A stretch of DNA of 64,000 nt from Lewinellaceae bacterium (GTDB taxonomy: Bacteria; Bacteroidota; Bacteroidia; Chitinophagales; Saprospiraceae), in contig JACJYR010000004.1 in NCBI GenBank assembly GCA_020636005.1, forward strand, positions 1 to 64,000, read 5' to 3'. Under the pieces are notes generated by a model that saw only the letters and a program-made list of their open reading frames with translations, made no database searches and was not told where the DNA came from. Made by a program: the position numbers and the translations under genes. Shown here piece by piece: positions 25,918 through 34,410 of this stretch (the stretch's first letter is position 1; each line of letters opens with the position of its first letter).

Positions 25918-26691
25918 TCACCTGTCAAACCATTTTTTAAACGTCGGCGCTTTCTCCCTGCTCACGTCCACTTCTGTCTTGGCGGGGGATTTCAATGTCA
26001 GCGTAAGCTTCTGATTTTCATGGGGTTTTACACTCTGGATGGCCTCGATGTTCACGATGCACTGGCGGTTGGCCCGGTAAAAAACCTTGGGGTCGAGTAG
26101 TTCTTCCACCTCTTCGAGGGTGTTGTAGTCGAGGATGTACTTCTCGCCGCCGAAGGTGTGCAGGTAGTTCAGGTTGTCCCGTATGAAGCAGGCAATGTCC
26201 TTCGTGTTCACCGGCACCCAGGTATTGCGGACGCTGACCACGAATTTTTCCTTGAAAACCGGCCGGTCGGCGGCAGGTGCCTGAATAGCCCGCAGCAGCT
26301 CCTGGAAGTCGGCAGGCGGATTTAGCTGGCCTTCGCCCCGGCGCCGGAATTTCTCGATGGCACTCGCAAGTTCTTCCATGTCAATGGGTTTTAGCAAATA
26401 ATCAATCCCGTTGACCTTGAAGGCCCGCAGGGCATATTCGTCGTAGGCGGTGGTGAAAATGACGGGGCATTTCAGGTCAAAATGCTCGAAAATCTCAAAG
26501 CTCACCCCGTCGCTCAACTGGATGTCCATGAAGAGCAGGTCGGGTTCGGCGTTCTGCAAAAACCACTTTTTGGCGGTCCTTAAACTAGGAAGCACTTCCA
26601 CGATTTTAACATCTTCGGCCACAGCGGCAATTTTGGCTTGCAACTCACGGGCGATGAGGGATTCGTCTTCGATGATGACGGCTTTTATCAT
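25918..26691 (-). CDS. LytTR-family response regulator
   Basis: Regulator of 257 residues. The receiver domain (1-120) has the acidic pair EDE (8-10), phospho-Asp in LLFMDIQLSDG and Lys in DYLLKPIDMEEL. A Pro/Ala linker follows, then the LytTR DNA-binding domain (about 155-255) with VVSVRNTWVPVNTKDIACF, the YLHTFGGEKYILDYNTLEE strand pair and FYRANRQCIVNI. It is the downstream partner of the propeller kinase gene, 98 bp away on the same strand. Kinases of the HisK/LytS class pair with LytTR regulators. Targets unknown. Confidence 0.95.
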   Translation of the reverse strand: MIKAVIIEDESLIARELQAKIAAVAEDVKIVEVLPSLRTAKKWFLQNAEPDLLFMDIQLSDGVSFEIFEHFDLKCPVIFTTAYDEYALRAFKVNGIDYLLKPIDMEELASAIEKFRRRGEGQLNPPADFQELLRAIQAPAADRPVFKEKFVVSVRNTWVPVNTKDIACFIRDNLNYLHTFGGEKYILDYNTLEEVEELLDPKVFYRANRQCIVNIEAIQSVKPHENQKLTLTLKSPAKTEVDVSREKAPTFKKWFDR

Positions 26692-26705
26692 GGCATTTAT
26701 TTTTT

Positions 26706-26785
26706 AACACGGTAGCACTGAGGCATAGAGGGACACAGCGTTTGACATAACTCTTTGTTGCTCTGTGCCTCCTTGCCTCCGTGTT
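26706..26785. repeat. Inverted repeat between kinase and regulator genes
   Basis: AACACGG (26706-26712) and CCGTGTT (26779-26785) form the outer ends. Inside are partly matching GAGGCATAGAGGGACACAG and CTCTGTGCCTCCTTGCCTC. The structure sits between the two cotranscribed genes and could act on the shared mRNA. Confidence 0.65.
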
Positions 26786-26789
26786 GAAC

Positions 26790-29700
26790 TCAAATCAAAG
26801 GTATTTTTATCGTAAAAAACTGCTCATCCTCCACCACCACAATCGGCTTATCCGACAGGTAGCGATAGAAGGACTGCAGGTTGCTCAAACCTCGCTTGTT
26901 GCTCGTTTCCACGAATTTTTTCTTCTGTAAATTATTGCGGACGACGAGGTAGCCATCCTCCACCGTCACATCCACCACGAGCGGCTCGTCCTCGTCAATG
27001 ATGTTGTGTTTGATGGCATTTTCGATAAGGTTTTGCAGGGTGACGGGGACTATTTTCCAGTGAAAATCCTCCTCACCCACGTTGAATTTGACCTGCAAAC
27101 CCTCGCCAAACCTCGTCTTTTGAAGTTTCACAAACGTCTCCCCGAACCTCAGTTCTTCCACCAGCGGCACCGTCTCCCGCTCGCTGCTTTTCAGGATGTA
27201 GCGGTAGGTCTTGCTGAGGCTGTCGAGGAAAATGGCGGCCTCTTTGGGGGCAATGGAAATCAGGCTCCCGAGTGAAGTGAGTGAATTAAACAGGAAGTGC
27301 GGGTTTAGCTGTTGTTTCAGGCTTTCGTACTGCACGATGGCTTTTTCTTTTTCGAGGAGTTGGGCTTTGCCCAAAAGCTCGGCCACCTGTTGCTTTTGGC
27401 GCTGCCGGTTGCGGAAATAAGAAAAAGCCACCGCCAATAAACCCAACAAAACCAGCCCCCAAAACCAGCTTGTTTTATAAAAAGCCACATGCACTAAAAG
27501 TGGCACGGAGAGGGCTTCCGAATCGGCCCCATCAGCCGGTTTTACCTGAAATTTGTAACGCCCAGCCGGTATGTTCGTGAAATTGACAAAACGGTTTTCC
27601 TGGCATTTGACCCACTTGTTGTCGAAATCTTGCAAACGGTACTCGTACTCCCGCTCCTCAGCACGGGTGAGGTCGAGGGCAGCAAATTCAAAGGAAAAAT
27701 AGCGGCTATCGGCCGGCACAACGAGCCGCCCGGCAGGCGAGATATCGCTGCCTTCGTACCGCTCGGCGCCGTCAATTTTGAAGGAAGTTAAAGCAATGGG
27801 CACGGGGTTCAGTTCGGCGGTGATTTCGTCGGGGTTGAAGGAAACATAGCCGTTGTTCATTCGGATATTGAGGTCGCCATTTTGGCCGACATGGAGTCGG
27901 TGGGACAAGAAGTCGTACCCATCTTTTTTGCCGAAGGAGGTGATTTTGCCCGTCCTTTTGTCAATCCTGACCAATTTGTGGGTAAGCGCCCAAAAATTCC
28001 CCAGCTTGTCTTCCACCCCATGTATGACATAATTGCTGGGCAAGCCATCGGCCACCGTGTATTTTTTTCGCAGCCGTGGGTGGTCGCCCGAACAGTCAAA
28101 GTGCAGGATTCCCTGTTCGGTGCAGGCCCAGATGTCGCCATCGGGGGCAGCGAAAAATGTGTTCATCCGCAGGGTGGCCCTGTCGGCCGTCACCTTGCCT
28201 TCTGCGTCCAAATACACGAACCTTTTTTCATCGGACAGAAAGTAACCGTAGGCCGTTTGGTTGCGGCTGCCGTACCAAACCCTGCCTTTCCCGTCCACCG
28301 CCACCGAGCCGACCACGTTGGTGGCGATGGTGTTCGGGTCGTTTTCGTCGGGCAGGAACTGCTTGCTCTCGCCTGTGCGGGGGTTGAAGCGAATAAGGCC
28401 CAAGTGCGCAGTGCCGAGCCAGAGGTTGCCGGACGGGTCTTCGGCGAAATTGGTGTAGAAATTTGATATTTTTCCCTCCGAGTAGGCGGGTGGCTGAGGG
28501 GGTGTCTCCAGTTGGCGGGTGGCGGTGTTGTAGCGCAAAACAGTGTGGTGGGTCAGCACCCAAACCGTTCCATCCCGTGCCTGCAATAAATCCATGACGA
28601 GCAATGGGCCTCCTTCATAAGGGGCGGTCCAGAACTTCAACACCTGCTCTTTCCCTGTCCCTTTATCAATGATGTGCAGGCCATCTTCGTATTGAGTGCC
28701 GACGAACAGGAACCGCCCCTCCCGGTCTTCCAACAATTGTGAAACGATGAAATCCGCCTTTTTTTTTGTATTGACTTTGTTGAAACGGAAGCGGTTGTCT
28801 TTCATCTGAAACCGCATCAATTTACCATCGGCCACGGTCCAGTTGTTTCCCTGTTTATCCGTTGCCATTTCCCCTATGGCGACGGGCACCGGGCCGCCCA
28901 CTACCTGTTCCGGGTGTTCGGAGAACCAGAAATACTGCTCGGTTTTTTTGTTGAAAATACCCAGGCCCCGTTCCTGGCTTCCAACCCAGAACTCATCCGT
29001 GCTTTTTGGAATAAAGTCGTTTACTATGTTGGTGTAAACCAAGGGCTTCCCAGGGTAGAACATGAATTGGCGGCACTCACCCGAGCTTCGGTCAATACGC
29101 CGCAAGGCACTCCCCCAGCCGCCCACCCAAAGCAGGTTGCCTTCGGGGAAAAGCGAGTAGGCATGGTCGGTGTAGAGGGCATCCGGGGGCAATTTTTTGC
29201 CCGGCCGCCACGGTTTGGATGCGCCAGTTTTTGGGTTAAAAATGTAACAATCGCCGGTGGTGCTGACCCAGAGGTTGTCGGCCTCGTCCTGAAAAAAGCG
29301 GTAGCCGGTATTGAGGCTCGGCACATCCTCTTTGTTCCAGTGGGGCGAGTTTTCGGCGGTCACGAGGTCGTATTGCCGGAAATCCCCTGTTTTTGTGTCC
29401 AAATGGACAACACCATTGTTGCCCACACCCGCCCAGAGCCTGTCCTGTTTATCCAAAAACAACCCGACAACAGGGGCTGTCGAGGGCTTGAGTTTATGGG
29501 TGAAGGGGTAATTGCGGAAGCGCCCCGTTGCCCTGTTGTAATGGCTCACGCCGTTCCTGCCAAGGGCCAGCCAAAGGTCGCCGTTTGTGTCCTCCAAAAT
29601 ATGCATCACCTGGTTGTGGCCAATGCTCGTCGAATCGCCCGGCACATGGCGGAAAGCCTTGAACGTGTAACCGTCGTAGCGGCACAGGCCGTTGGAGGTG

Positions 29701-29876
29701 GCCACCCAGAGGTAGCCCACTTTGTCCTGCAAAATATCCAGGATACTAACGCCGCTCAATCCTGGCACGTCGTCGAAGTACGATATTTCCAGGAATTGGT
29801 TCGGCTGTGCATAACCCGTTGCTGCCCAACCAAATAGAGAACCGATGAACATCAATATGTGATACAGCTTGCGCAT
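26790..29876 (-). CDS. Propeller-type sensor histidine kinase (Reg_prop / Y_Y_Y / His_kinase)
   Basis: Membrane sensor of 1028 residues. A signal peptide (MRKLYHILMFIGSLFGWAA, cleavage near GYA) is followed by two seven-bladed periplasmic propellers (about 30-680; repeated LWVATSNGLCRYDG, LWLGTAHLGLIRFNP type blades), the Y_Y_Y domain (about 700-780), one membrane helix (SWFWGLVLLGLLAVAFSYF), a coiled coil, and the LytS-class kinase domain with phospho-His in QQLNPHFLFNSLTSL. The ATP-binding part has LQNLIENAIKHN and ends with KRGLSNLQSFYRYL. Partner of the LytTR regulator. Glycan or polymer sensing is typical of the class, but the ligand is unknown. Confidence 0.95.
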   Translation of the reverse strand: MRKLYHILMFIGSLFGWAATGYAQPNQFLEISYFDDVPGLSGVSILDILQDKVGYLWVATSNGLCRYDGYTFKAFRHVPGDSTSIGHNQVMHILEDTNGDLWLALGRNGVSHYNRATGRFRNYPFTHKLKPSTAPVVGLFLDKQDRLWAGVGNNGVVHLDTKTGDFRQYDLVTAENSPHWNKEDVPSLNTGYRFFQDEADNLWVSTTGDCYIFNPKTGASKPWRPGKKLPPDALYTDHAYSLFPEGNLLWVGGWGSALRRIDRSSGECRQFMFYPGKPLVYTNIVNDFIPKSTDEFWVGSQERGLGIFNKKTEQYFWFSEHPEQVVGGPVPVAIGEMATDKQGNNWTVADGKLMRFQMKDNRFRFNKVNTKKKADFIVSQLLEDREGRFLFVGTQYEDGLHIIDKGTGKEQVLKFWTAPYEGGPLLVMDLLQARDGTVWVLTHHTVLRYNTATRQLETPPQPPAYSEGKISNFYTNFAEDPSGNLWLGTAHLGLIRFNPRTGESKQFLPDENDPNTIATNVVGSVAVDGKGRVWYGSRNQTAYGYFLSDEKRFVYLDAEGKVTADRATLRMNTFFAAPDGDIWACTEQGILHFDCSGDHPRLRKKYTVADGLPSNYVIHGVEDKLGNFWALTHKLVRIDKRTGKITSFGKKDGYDFLSHRLHVGQNGDLNIRMNNGYVSFNPDEITAELNPVPIALTSFKIDGAERYEGSDISPAGRLVVPADSRYFSFEFAALDLTRAEEREYEYRLQDFDNKWVKCQENRFVNFTNIPAGRYKFQVKPADGADSEALSVPLLVHVAFYKTSWFWGLVLLGLLAVAFSYFRNRQRQKQQVAELLGKAQLLEKEKAIVQYESLKQQLNPHFLFNSLTSLGSLISIAPKEAAIFLDSLSKTYRYILKSSERETVPLVEELRFGETFVKLQKTRFGEGLQVKFNVGEEDFHWKIVPVTLQNLIENAIKHNIIDEDEPLVVDVTVEDGYLVVRNNLQKKKFVETSNKRGLSNLQSFYRYLSDKPIVVVEDEQFFTIKIPLI

Positions 29877-29993
29877 GTGGCGAAGGTAGTGCTAAAGGGA
29901 AAGGAAGCGGAGTTTTTCTGCCCGAAGCGTAGCAGAATTTAATTGAAACGTAGGCGCTACAATATTTATCCGGCGAAAGCCCAACCATTGCTT

Positions 29994-31037
29994 TCAATGC
30001 TTTTTCAGCCACTTATCCAAAATACCTTTTGCGGAGAGTTTAGGCTTTTCAAAATTCGTCGGCTCGTCCAGGGCGTTGCGCATTTCCTGCACGGCCGGGC
30101 GGTAGTCCACGCCCATGCCCTGGAATTTGTCCACTGTGCGCAGTACTCTTTCCACTTCCCAGGTAAACCTGCCGGCATACAAATCATAAGTATCACGGCA
30201 TTTCCGGATATTCTCCCTGATTAACCTGGCTTGAATAAGGACGCCTTGTCTCACAGCTTCGGGGAACAGTGTTTTGTCGTCCACCTCATTGGAGGCGAGG
30301 AAGGTGAAAGCTTCGGGCGCCCAGTCGTTTTGCAGGCGGCGCACGAGTTCCTCCTGCCAGTCGGGGCGGGTTTTGAGTTTCGCCAATGCCCGCTCCCGCA
30401 CGTCTTTATCATGGTTCGCATCGGTGTAAACGTAAAGGAATACGCCGTTCTTCATCACGTCCGTAGAGTCAATATTATTGAGGTGGTTTTGGTGGTTCCT
30501 ATCCTCAAAATCAATATTCGACTGCCTGACGGCAGCGGCGTTGCGGGCGTTTTGCGACAGGATAAAACCAACCGCCAATAGGCCGCTGACAAACCCAAGA
30601 TATATGGGCAATTTATAAGTAAACGCAGGCACTGCCGAGCGGTCTGCATTCAGTAAAACAGCAGCGCAAATGATAAGCAATGGTGGTAGTATAGCAGGTA
30701 TTGCGGTAAATATTTTCCGGATAAAATTGGGCAGGCCACCGAAGCCTTCCCCTGCCATAAAAAAGCCATTGCCCACCATTATCAAGACAAACCCACCCAG
30801 GACGAGCAAAAACCTGTTGCCGCCGGGAGAACCTACCCACGAAAACCCTCCCTGGCTTCCGACGATGGCGGTTACTACCGCCATGCAAATGGAAAAAACC
30901 AATACTCCGATGATGAGTGCCCAGGCATAACCGACCCCTGCATCGCCGCCGGGCATTTTGGTAAATAGAACTTCTTTCGCCAGCAGATAGAAAACCAATG
31001 AGGCTATGGCCAGCACAATATTTCCAATGACTACCAT
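29994..31037 (-). CDS. Predicted membrane protein, function unknown
   Basis: Protein of 347 residues. The first half has five hydrophobic helices (IGNIVLAIASLVFYLLAKE, AWALIIGVLVFSICMAVV, FLLVLGGFVLIMVGNGFF, AIPAILPPLLIICAAVLL and LGFVSGLLAVGFILS). The second half, from about residue 175, is soluble and mostly helical with charged repeats (DVMKNGVFLYVYTDANHDKDVRERALAKLK), resembling an ARM/HEAT arrangement. I do not recognise the family. The start codon is ATG (MVVIGNIV). It lies upstream of the propeller kinase on the same strand (117 bp gap), so it could belong to that operon. Confidence 0.75.
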   Translation of the reverse strand: MVVIGNIVLAIASLVFYLLAKEVLFTKMPGGDAGVGYAWALIIGVLVFSICMAVVTAIVGSQGGFSWVGSPGGNRFLLVLGGFVLIMVGNGFFMAGEGFGGLPNFIRKIFTAIPAILPPLLIICAAVLLNADRSAVPAFTYKLPIYLGFVSGLLAVGFILSQNARNAAAVRQSNIDFEDRNHQNHLNNIDSTDVMKNGVFLYVYTDANHDKDVRERALAKLKTRPDWQEELVRRLQNDWAPEAFTFLASNEVDDKTLFPEAVRQGVLIQARLIRENIRKCRDTYDLYAGRFTWEVERVLRTVDKFQGMGVDYRPAVQEMRNALDEPTNFEKPKLSAKGILDKWLKKH

Positions 31038-31063
31038 GAGGTTTATTTTAAGGATTATCCAAT

Positions 31064-31198
31064 GATGCTAATAACGGGTTAAATTAATTGCCACATTTCC
31101 ATTTGCCTGAAAAACGAGATCATGGTGATTTTCAAAATAACCATGATCTAACTTTCTGAAAATCAACGAATTTAATGAATGAACCCGTTATTCGCATC
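31064..31198. repeat. Foldback overlapping the 3' end of the 31172-31573 gene
   Basis: Outer arms of 17 bp with one mismatch: GATGCTAATAACGGGTT (31064-31080) and AACCCGTTATTCGCATC (31182-31198). The inner hairpin is GATCATGGT-gATTTTcAAAATa-ACCATGATC (31118-31148). The right arm encodes the last residues of the neighbouring protein. Confidence 0.8.
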
Positions 31199-31573
31199 GA
31201 TGGTAAATGGCAGCTTATATTCCTTGGTGATTGGCTCTTTATTACTGCGTACTTTTACCGATATTTTAGCCTTTAATTCATCACCAATTACAAGGCTGTT
31301 TTTGATAAAAGTATCCTCATAATATATCCATGAATTATCGGTAATTAAATATTCGGATTCATTGGCTTTTTGTGCCTGGTATGCCCATTTCTCCACATGG
31401 TTCGGCTCGTAGTTTACAATTGAAGTGCCGCCGGCAATGGTGTACCAAACCTGGATGCCCGGCAAGCCCCGATTGCCCATCTCCGTGTTTTGCTCGACAT
31501 AAATTTTCAGCACGCCGTTGTCTTCGAGGTCACGGACTTCCCATTCGTCAATTTTGGTTTTGATATTTGTCAT
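31172..31573 (-). CDS. Hypothetical beta-rich protein
   Basis: Protein of 133 residues with no signal peptide and no recognisable family. The composition is that of a single beta-sandwich domain: alternating hydrophobic strands (GVLKIYVEQN, IQVWYTIAGGTSIVNYEPN, ELKAKISVKVRS, TKEYKLPFTID). The last residues (DANNGF) are encoded within one arm of a foldback element, so the native C-terminus may have been replaced. The neighbour upstream is the aminotransferase (66 bp), and cotranscription with it is possible. Confidence 0.65.
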   Translation of the reverse strand: MTNIKTKIDEWEVRDLEDNGVLKIYVEQNTEMGNRGLPGIQVWYTIAGGTSIVNYEPNHVEKWAYQAQKANESEYLITDNSWIYYEDTFIKNSLVIGDELKAKISVKVRSNKEPITKEYKLPFTIDANNGFIH

Positions 31574-31589
31574 TGGTTGTTGATTTAAT

Positions 31590-31643
31590 GTAGCGTCAGC
31601 TTTAGCCGACGAAACGTGCGCCGGCTAAAGCCGACGTTACTAC
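31590..31643. repeat. Palindromic repeat, TAGCGTCAGCTTTAGCC type
   Basis: Left arm CGTCAGCTTTAGCCGACG, right arm CGCCGGCTAAAGCCGACG, in the gap between the hypothetical gene and the aminotransferase. A second member with arms CGTCGGCTTTAGCC and GGTTAAAGCCGGCG lies at 53018-53066. REP-like dispersed palindrome. Confidence 0.75.
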
Positions 31644-32809
31644 GCCCTTGCCAGTTGATACTGCGTTTCGTTGACTTTTGGAAAATAGCCTTGTATTTCC
31701 ATTCCCTGCTGCTGACGGTGGGCTGTTTTCATCAAACTTTCCCGCAGGCTATCGAGGAAAAACTCGTTTTCCTCCGCCGAGCTGATAGACACCCGGAAGG
31801 TGTTTTTGAGCAGCGGGAACGGGGAGGTATTCAACACTTTGATTCCATTTTTTTCAAAATCAGCCATAGCCTTTGCAAATATGGCATCGTCGAAAATGCG
31901 CACCAGCAGGAAGTTGCCCTCCGACTTGAACACCTTCAGCACCTGCCGGTCGAATCGGAAATTCAGCACCCGGTACATCCATTCCCGCTCGGCGATGAGG
32001 TCGTTGACCCGCTCCCGCGAACGCTCCATAAACCTCCGGCTGAACAATGCTTCCCGTGCGAAAGCCAGCGTGAACTGGTTGATGGAAAACATCAGCATCA
32101 GTTTCCTGACAACGGCAGCCGTTTGGGGTGCAGCGCAGAGGTACCCGAGGCGCAAACCCGCCACCGGAAAGGCTTTTGAAAAAGAGCGCAAGACAATCAG
32201 GTTCTCGTATTTGCGGACGAGCGGCGTAAAATCCACCGTGGCAAATTCGGCATACACGGCGTCCACGATGACGAAGGAGTTGGGGTTTTGAGCAAGGATT
32301 TGCTCCAGCTTTTCCTGTTTGATGGTGTTGCCTACCGGGTTGTTCGGGGTCGTCACTATCAGCACGGAGCCTTCGCCCAGGGTGGGCATGTTTTCATAAT
32401 CATACTCCAAATCTTCGGTCAGCATCCACGGTTCGTAAGCGATGCCGTATGTTTTGCAGTGGTAGTCGAACAGCGTGTAAGTCGGCTGGGCGATGACGAT
32501 GCGTTTGCCGTTCAGTGCAAAATAATTGAGCAGCGTGGTGATGAAACTGGCCGAGCCGGGGCCGAGGACGATGTTGTCCGTGCCGAGGCCGCAGTAGTTG
32601 GCAACGAGCGCTTCGATGTCGCTGTTATCGGCGGTCGGGTAGCGGTTCCAATCCTCGTTCATCAGGCTGTCCGTCACTTTCTTTTTGATGGAATAATCCA
32701 CGTCTTCGGGCTGTTCGTTTTTGTCAAGGAAAAAGCGGGCGGTGGTTTTGGCAGGGGCGATGCGGACCGGGGCGTTTTGCAAAGTATCGTTGAAAAATGA
32801 GTTATTCAT
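31640..32809 (-). CDS. PLP-dependent aminotransferase, HisC-like (class I/II)
   Basis: Enzyme of 389 residues that should transfer an amino group using PLP. Family landmarks: GPGSASFITTLL (83-94, phosphate loop), VTTPNNPVGN (152-161, Asn157), DAVYAEF (183-189, Asp183 and Tyr186), SFSKAF with Schiff-base Lys212, and AGLRLGYL. It resembles histidinol-phosphate aminotransferases, but no his genes are nearby and the tail (last 25 residues) is not typical. The ATG at 32809 is 80 bp after a Bacteroidota promoter that has a near copy in front of the GRAS gene, so a shared pathway is likely. Substrate unknown. Confidence 0.9.
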   Translation of the reverse strand: MNNSFFNDTLQNAPVRIAPAKTTARFFLDKNEQPEDVDYSIKKKVTDSLMNEDWNRYPTADNSDIEALVANYCGLGTDNIVLGPGSASFITTLLNYFALNGKRIVIAQPTYTLFDYHCKTYGIAYEPWMLTEDLEYDYENMPTLGEGSVLIVTTPNNPVGNTIKQEKLEQILAQNPNSFVIVDAVYAEFATVDFTPLVRKYENLIVLRSFSKAFPVAGLRLGYLCAAPQTAAVVRKLMLMFSINQFTLAFAREALFSRRFMERSRERVNDLIAEREWMYRVLNFRFDRQVLKVFKSEGNFLLVRIFDDAIFAKAMADFEKNGIKVLNTSPFPLLKNTFRVSISSAEENEFFLDSLRESLMKTAHRQQQGMEIQGYFPKVNETQYQLARA

Positions 32810-32874
32810 GGATAGTGGTTTAGATTGATTTTGAATTTGTTTCACGAATCCAGGGCTGATTGCTGCCCTGATTT

Positions 32875-33000
32875 TTCGTTTGATGAACCAAAGATGGGGG
32901 CGGGCAGGCCAGCAGAACAATTTTTAGCATACGACCCGGTGCGGATTTGAAATAAGTGGGGGAAAATGGGGAATGAAGCGGGGAGGCTGTTGGCCGTTGG
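32875..33000 (-). promoter_or_regulatory. Promoter and leader of the aminotransferase gene (copy A of a duplicated module)
   Basis: On the minus strand: -33 TTG (32920-32918), 21-bp spacer, -7 CATCTTTG (32896-32889), close to TAnnTTTG. Upstream lies a conserved block containing ATTTCAAATCCGCACCGG GTCG (about 32932-32960). The same order of elements precedes the GRAS gene at 34411-34535. Confidence 0.75.
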
Positions 33001-33060
33001 CCATTTGCTTTTGGCTGGCGAAACATTGCTGCCGGTTATTTGGAGTGTAGTTCTTAACCG

Positions 33061-33182
33061 ATGTTTTCCGTCCTGCTTTGTCATTGTTGAAGGCAAACTG
33101 CTACATCATGAGGGCTGCCAAACGTGACTTCATACGTGATGTTGCAGGTTGCCTTCAGCAATGGCAAAGTGTCGGAAAACAT
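33061..33182. repeat. 122-bp foldback element
   Basis: The left arm starts ATGTTTTCCGTCCTGCTTTG and the right arm ends CAAAGTGTCGGAAAACAT. The arms pair over about 49 bp with roughly 80 percent identity by eye. The loop holds a short CATACGTGATG region. It lies between the GRAS terminator and the aminotransferase promoter. Confidence 0.75.
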
Positions 33183-33231
33183 TGAGTTATTCCCTGAATT
33201 TCAATTGAATTCCCCAGTAAATTAAAAAACC

Positions 33232-33265
33232 AAAGACCTGTCAACAGTACTGTTGACAGGTCTTT
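33232..33265 (-). terminator. Terminator palindrome downstream of the GRAS gene
   Basis: Perfect 34-bp palindrome, arms AAAGACCTGTCAACAGT and its complement meeting at AGTACT, 41 bp past the GRAS stop. The minus strand continues GGTTTTTTAATTTACTGG, a T-run as expected for an intrinsic terminator. Confidence 0.8.
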
Positions 33266-33306
33266 CGCCAAAAAACTTTTTGACTTAAAACAGCATCCAA
33301 TCTTAA

Positions 33307-34380
33307 TCAATTGGCATAAATGACCGCCAAAACCGTCTCTTCGCCATGCGTGAAGCCCAAAAAGCCTTCCTTGTGGTAAGCGATTTCCACGCCGCAACCC
33401 GCCTCTACGGGTGATTGCAGGAAATCATTTTTAATGGAAAAATTGCTCTCTTTCAGGCGGCCAATCCAATGCGTCGCAGGCTCGTGTTTTTCAAAGCGGT
33501 CTTTATCTTCTTTGCCGATGATGTCTTCGATTTCCCTTCCGAAAAAGAGTTTCAGCGCATTTTTGTCGTTATTGCTGATATTTTCAATGCGGTCAATCAC
33601 CTGGAAAATGCTGTAAAAATGGTTGTAACAGTTTTTAAAACGGCGGTAAAAATCCGTCTCATAGTGGTTGACGTTTGGCTCAATGAGAACGAAAGCGCTG
33701 GGGTTCAACGATTTAATTTTGGCGATAATCTCCCTGCGCTGTTGTTCGGTCTGGATGTGGTGCAGGGCGAGGGAGGCGTTCACGATGAATTTGCCGCCGA
33801 GCACTGGGATGGTTGAGAAATCCACTTTTTCCACGGAATCGTGGATGCCGGTGAAGGTGATTTCAAAAGGCACTTTCCCGTTGCTGCCCAGGATGGTGGT
33901 TTCCGCTTTGGCGAGCGCATCGCCGAACGGCTCGATGCCCACGACATGCAGTTTTTCGAGGCCGTCCAGGCTTTTCGCTTTTTCGATGATGTTGAGCACC
34001 TGCGTCCCCAGCCCGATGCCGATGTCCATGATGGTCACTTCCCGGCTGCCCCGCATTTCCTCCACGATGGCGCTGTTGGTGATGTGCTGGCTGTATTTTA
34101 CGAAGGGAAATTTGTCAATCAGAATGTCGAACAACTGGATTTGGGAGATTTCATATTTGCCGAGGTAGATGTTTTCGCCGATGGATTCGGAATTGATTTT
34201 TTTGTTGAGGGCCTTGATAAAAAGCGTGGCCAGGAGTTTTTCAGAATCCGTGTCCATGCCTTCCATGCACCATGCGAAGAAGGATTCGATTTCCTGTCTG
34301 GTTTGGCCGTCGAAGTTCGGGGCCATTTTCATGAAGTCGCTCAGGGATTGATAGATGTCACATTGGGTTGTCTGGCTCAT
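33307..34380 (-). CDS. Bacterial GRAS-domain protein (Rossmann methyltransferase fold)
   Basis: Protein of 357 residues that matches the whole GRAS domain, best known from plant regulators. Order: helical LHR-I-like region ending QLFDILIDKFPFVKYSQHIT (82-101), VHIID-like strand VTIMDIGIGLGTQV (115-128) with an intact glycine-rich SAM loop, NASLALHHI (201-209), PFYRE-like EPNVNHYETDFYRRF (234-248), and SAW-like GREIEDIIG (281-289), RFEKHEPATHWIGRL (295-309) and GFLGFTHG (339-346). Bacterial GRAS proteins are a described family of predicted methyltransferases; their substrate is unknown. The ATG at 34380 follows a promoter by about 50 bp. Confidence 0.9.
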   Translation of the reverse strand: MSQTTQCDIYQSLSDFMKMAPNFDGQTRQEIESFFAWCMEGMDTDSEKLLATLFIKALNKKINSESIGENIYLGKYEISQIQLFDILIDKFPFVKYSQHITNSAIVEEMRGSREVTIMDIGIGLGTQVLNIIEKAKSLDGLEKLHVVGIEPFGDALAKAETTILGSNGKVPFEITFTGIHDSVEKVDFSTIPVLGGKFIVNASLALHHIQTEQQRREIIAKIKSLNPSAFVLIEPNVNHYETDFYRRFKNCYNHFYSIFQVIDRIENISNNDKNALKLFFGREIEDIIGKEDKDRFEKHEPATHWIGRLKESNFSIKNDFLQSPVEAGCGVEIAYHKEGFLGFTHGEETVLAVIYAN

Positions 34381-34410
34381 TTTGTAAACTTTTGTAAATG
34401 GTTTGAACTG

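Larger units (their letters stand above)
32810..33306. other. Intergenic leader, foldback and terminator between aminotransferase and GRAS genes
   Basis: Contains, from left to right, the aminotransferase promoter and duplicated leader (32875-33000), a 122-bp foldback (33061-33182) and a 34-bp terminator palindrome (33232-33265) for the GRAS gene. No coding frame. Confidence 0.8.

Noticed and set aside
28914..29837. 307-codon plus-strand open frame
   Set aside because: Antisense to the propeller kinase; repeated blades on the coding strand explain the long frame.
32842..33096. Short minus-strand frames in the aminotransferase leader
   Set aside because: They coincide with the duplicated promoter module and have no protein-like pattern.
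31640..34380. Histidine-biosynthesis operon suggested by the HisC-like gene
   Set aside because: No other his gene is present, the neighbours are GRAS and unknown proteins, and promoters are separate.
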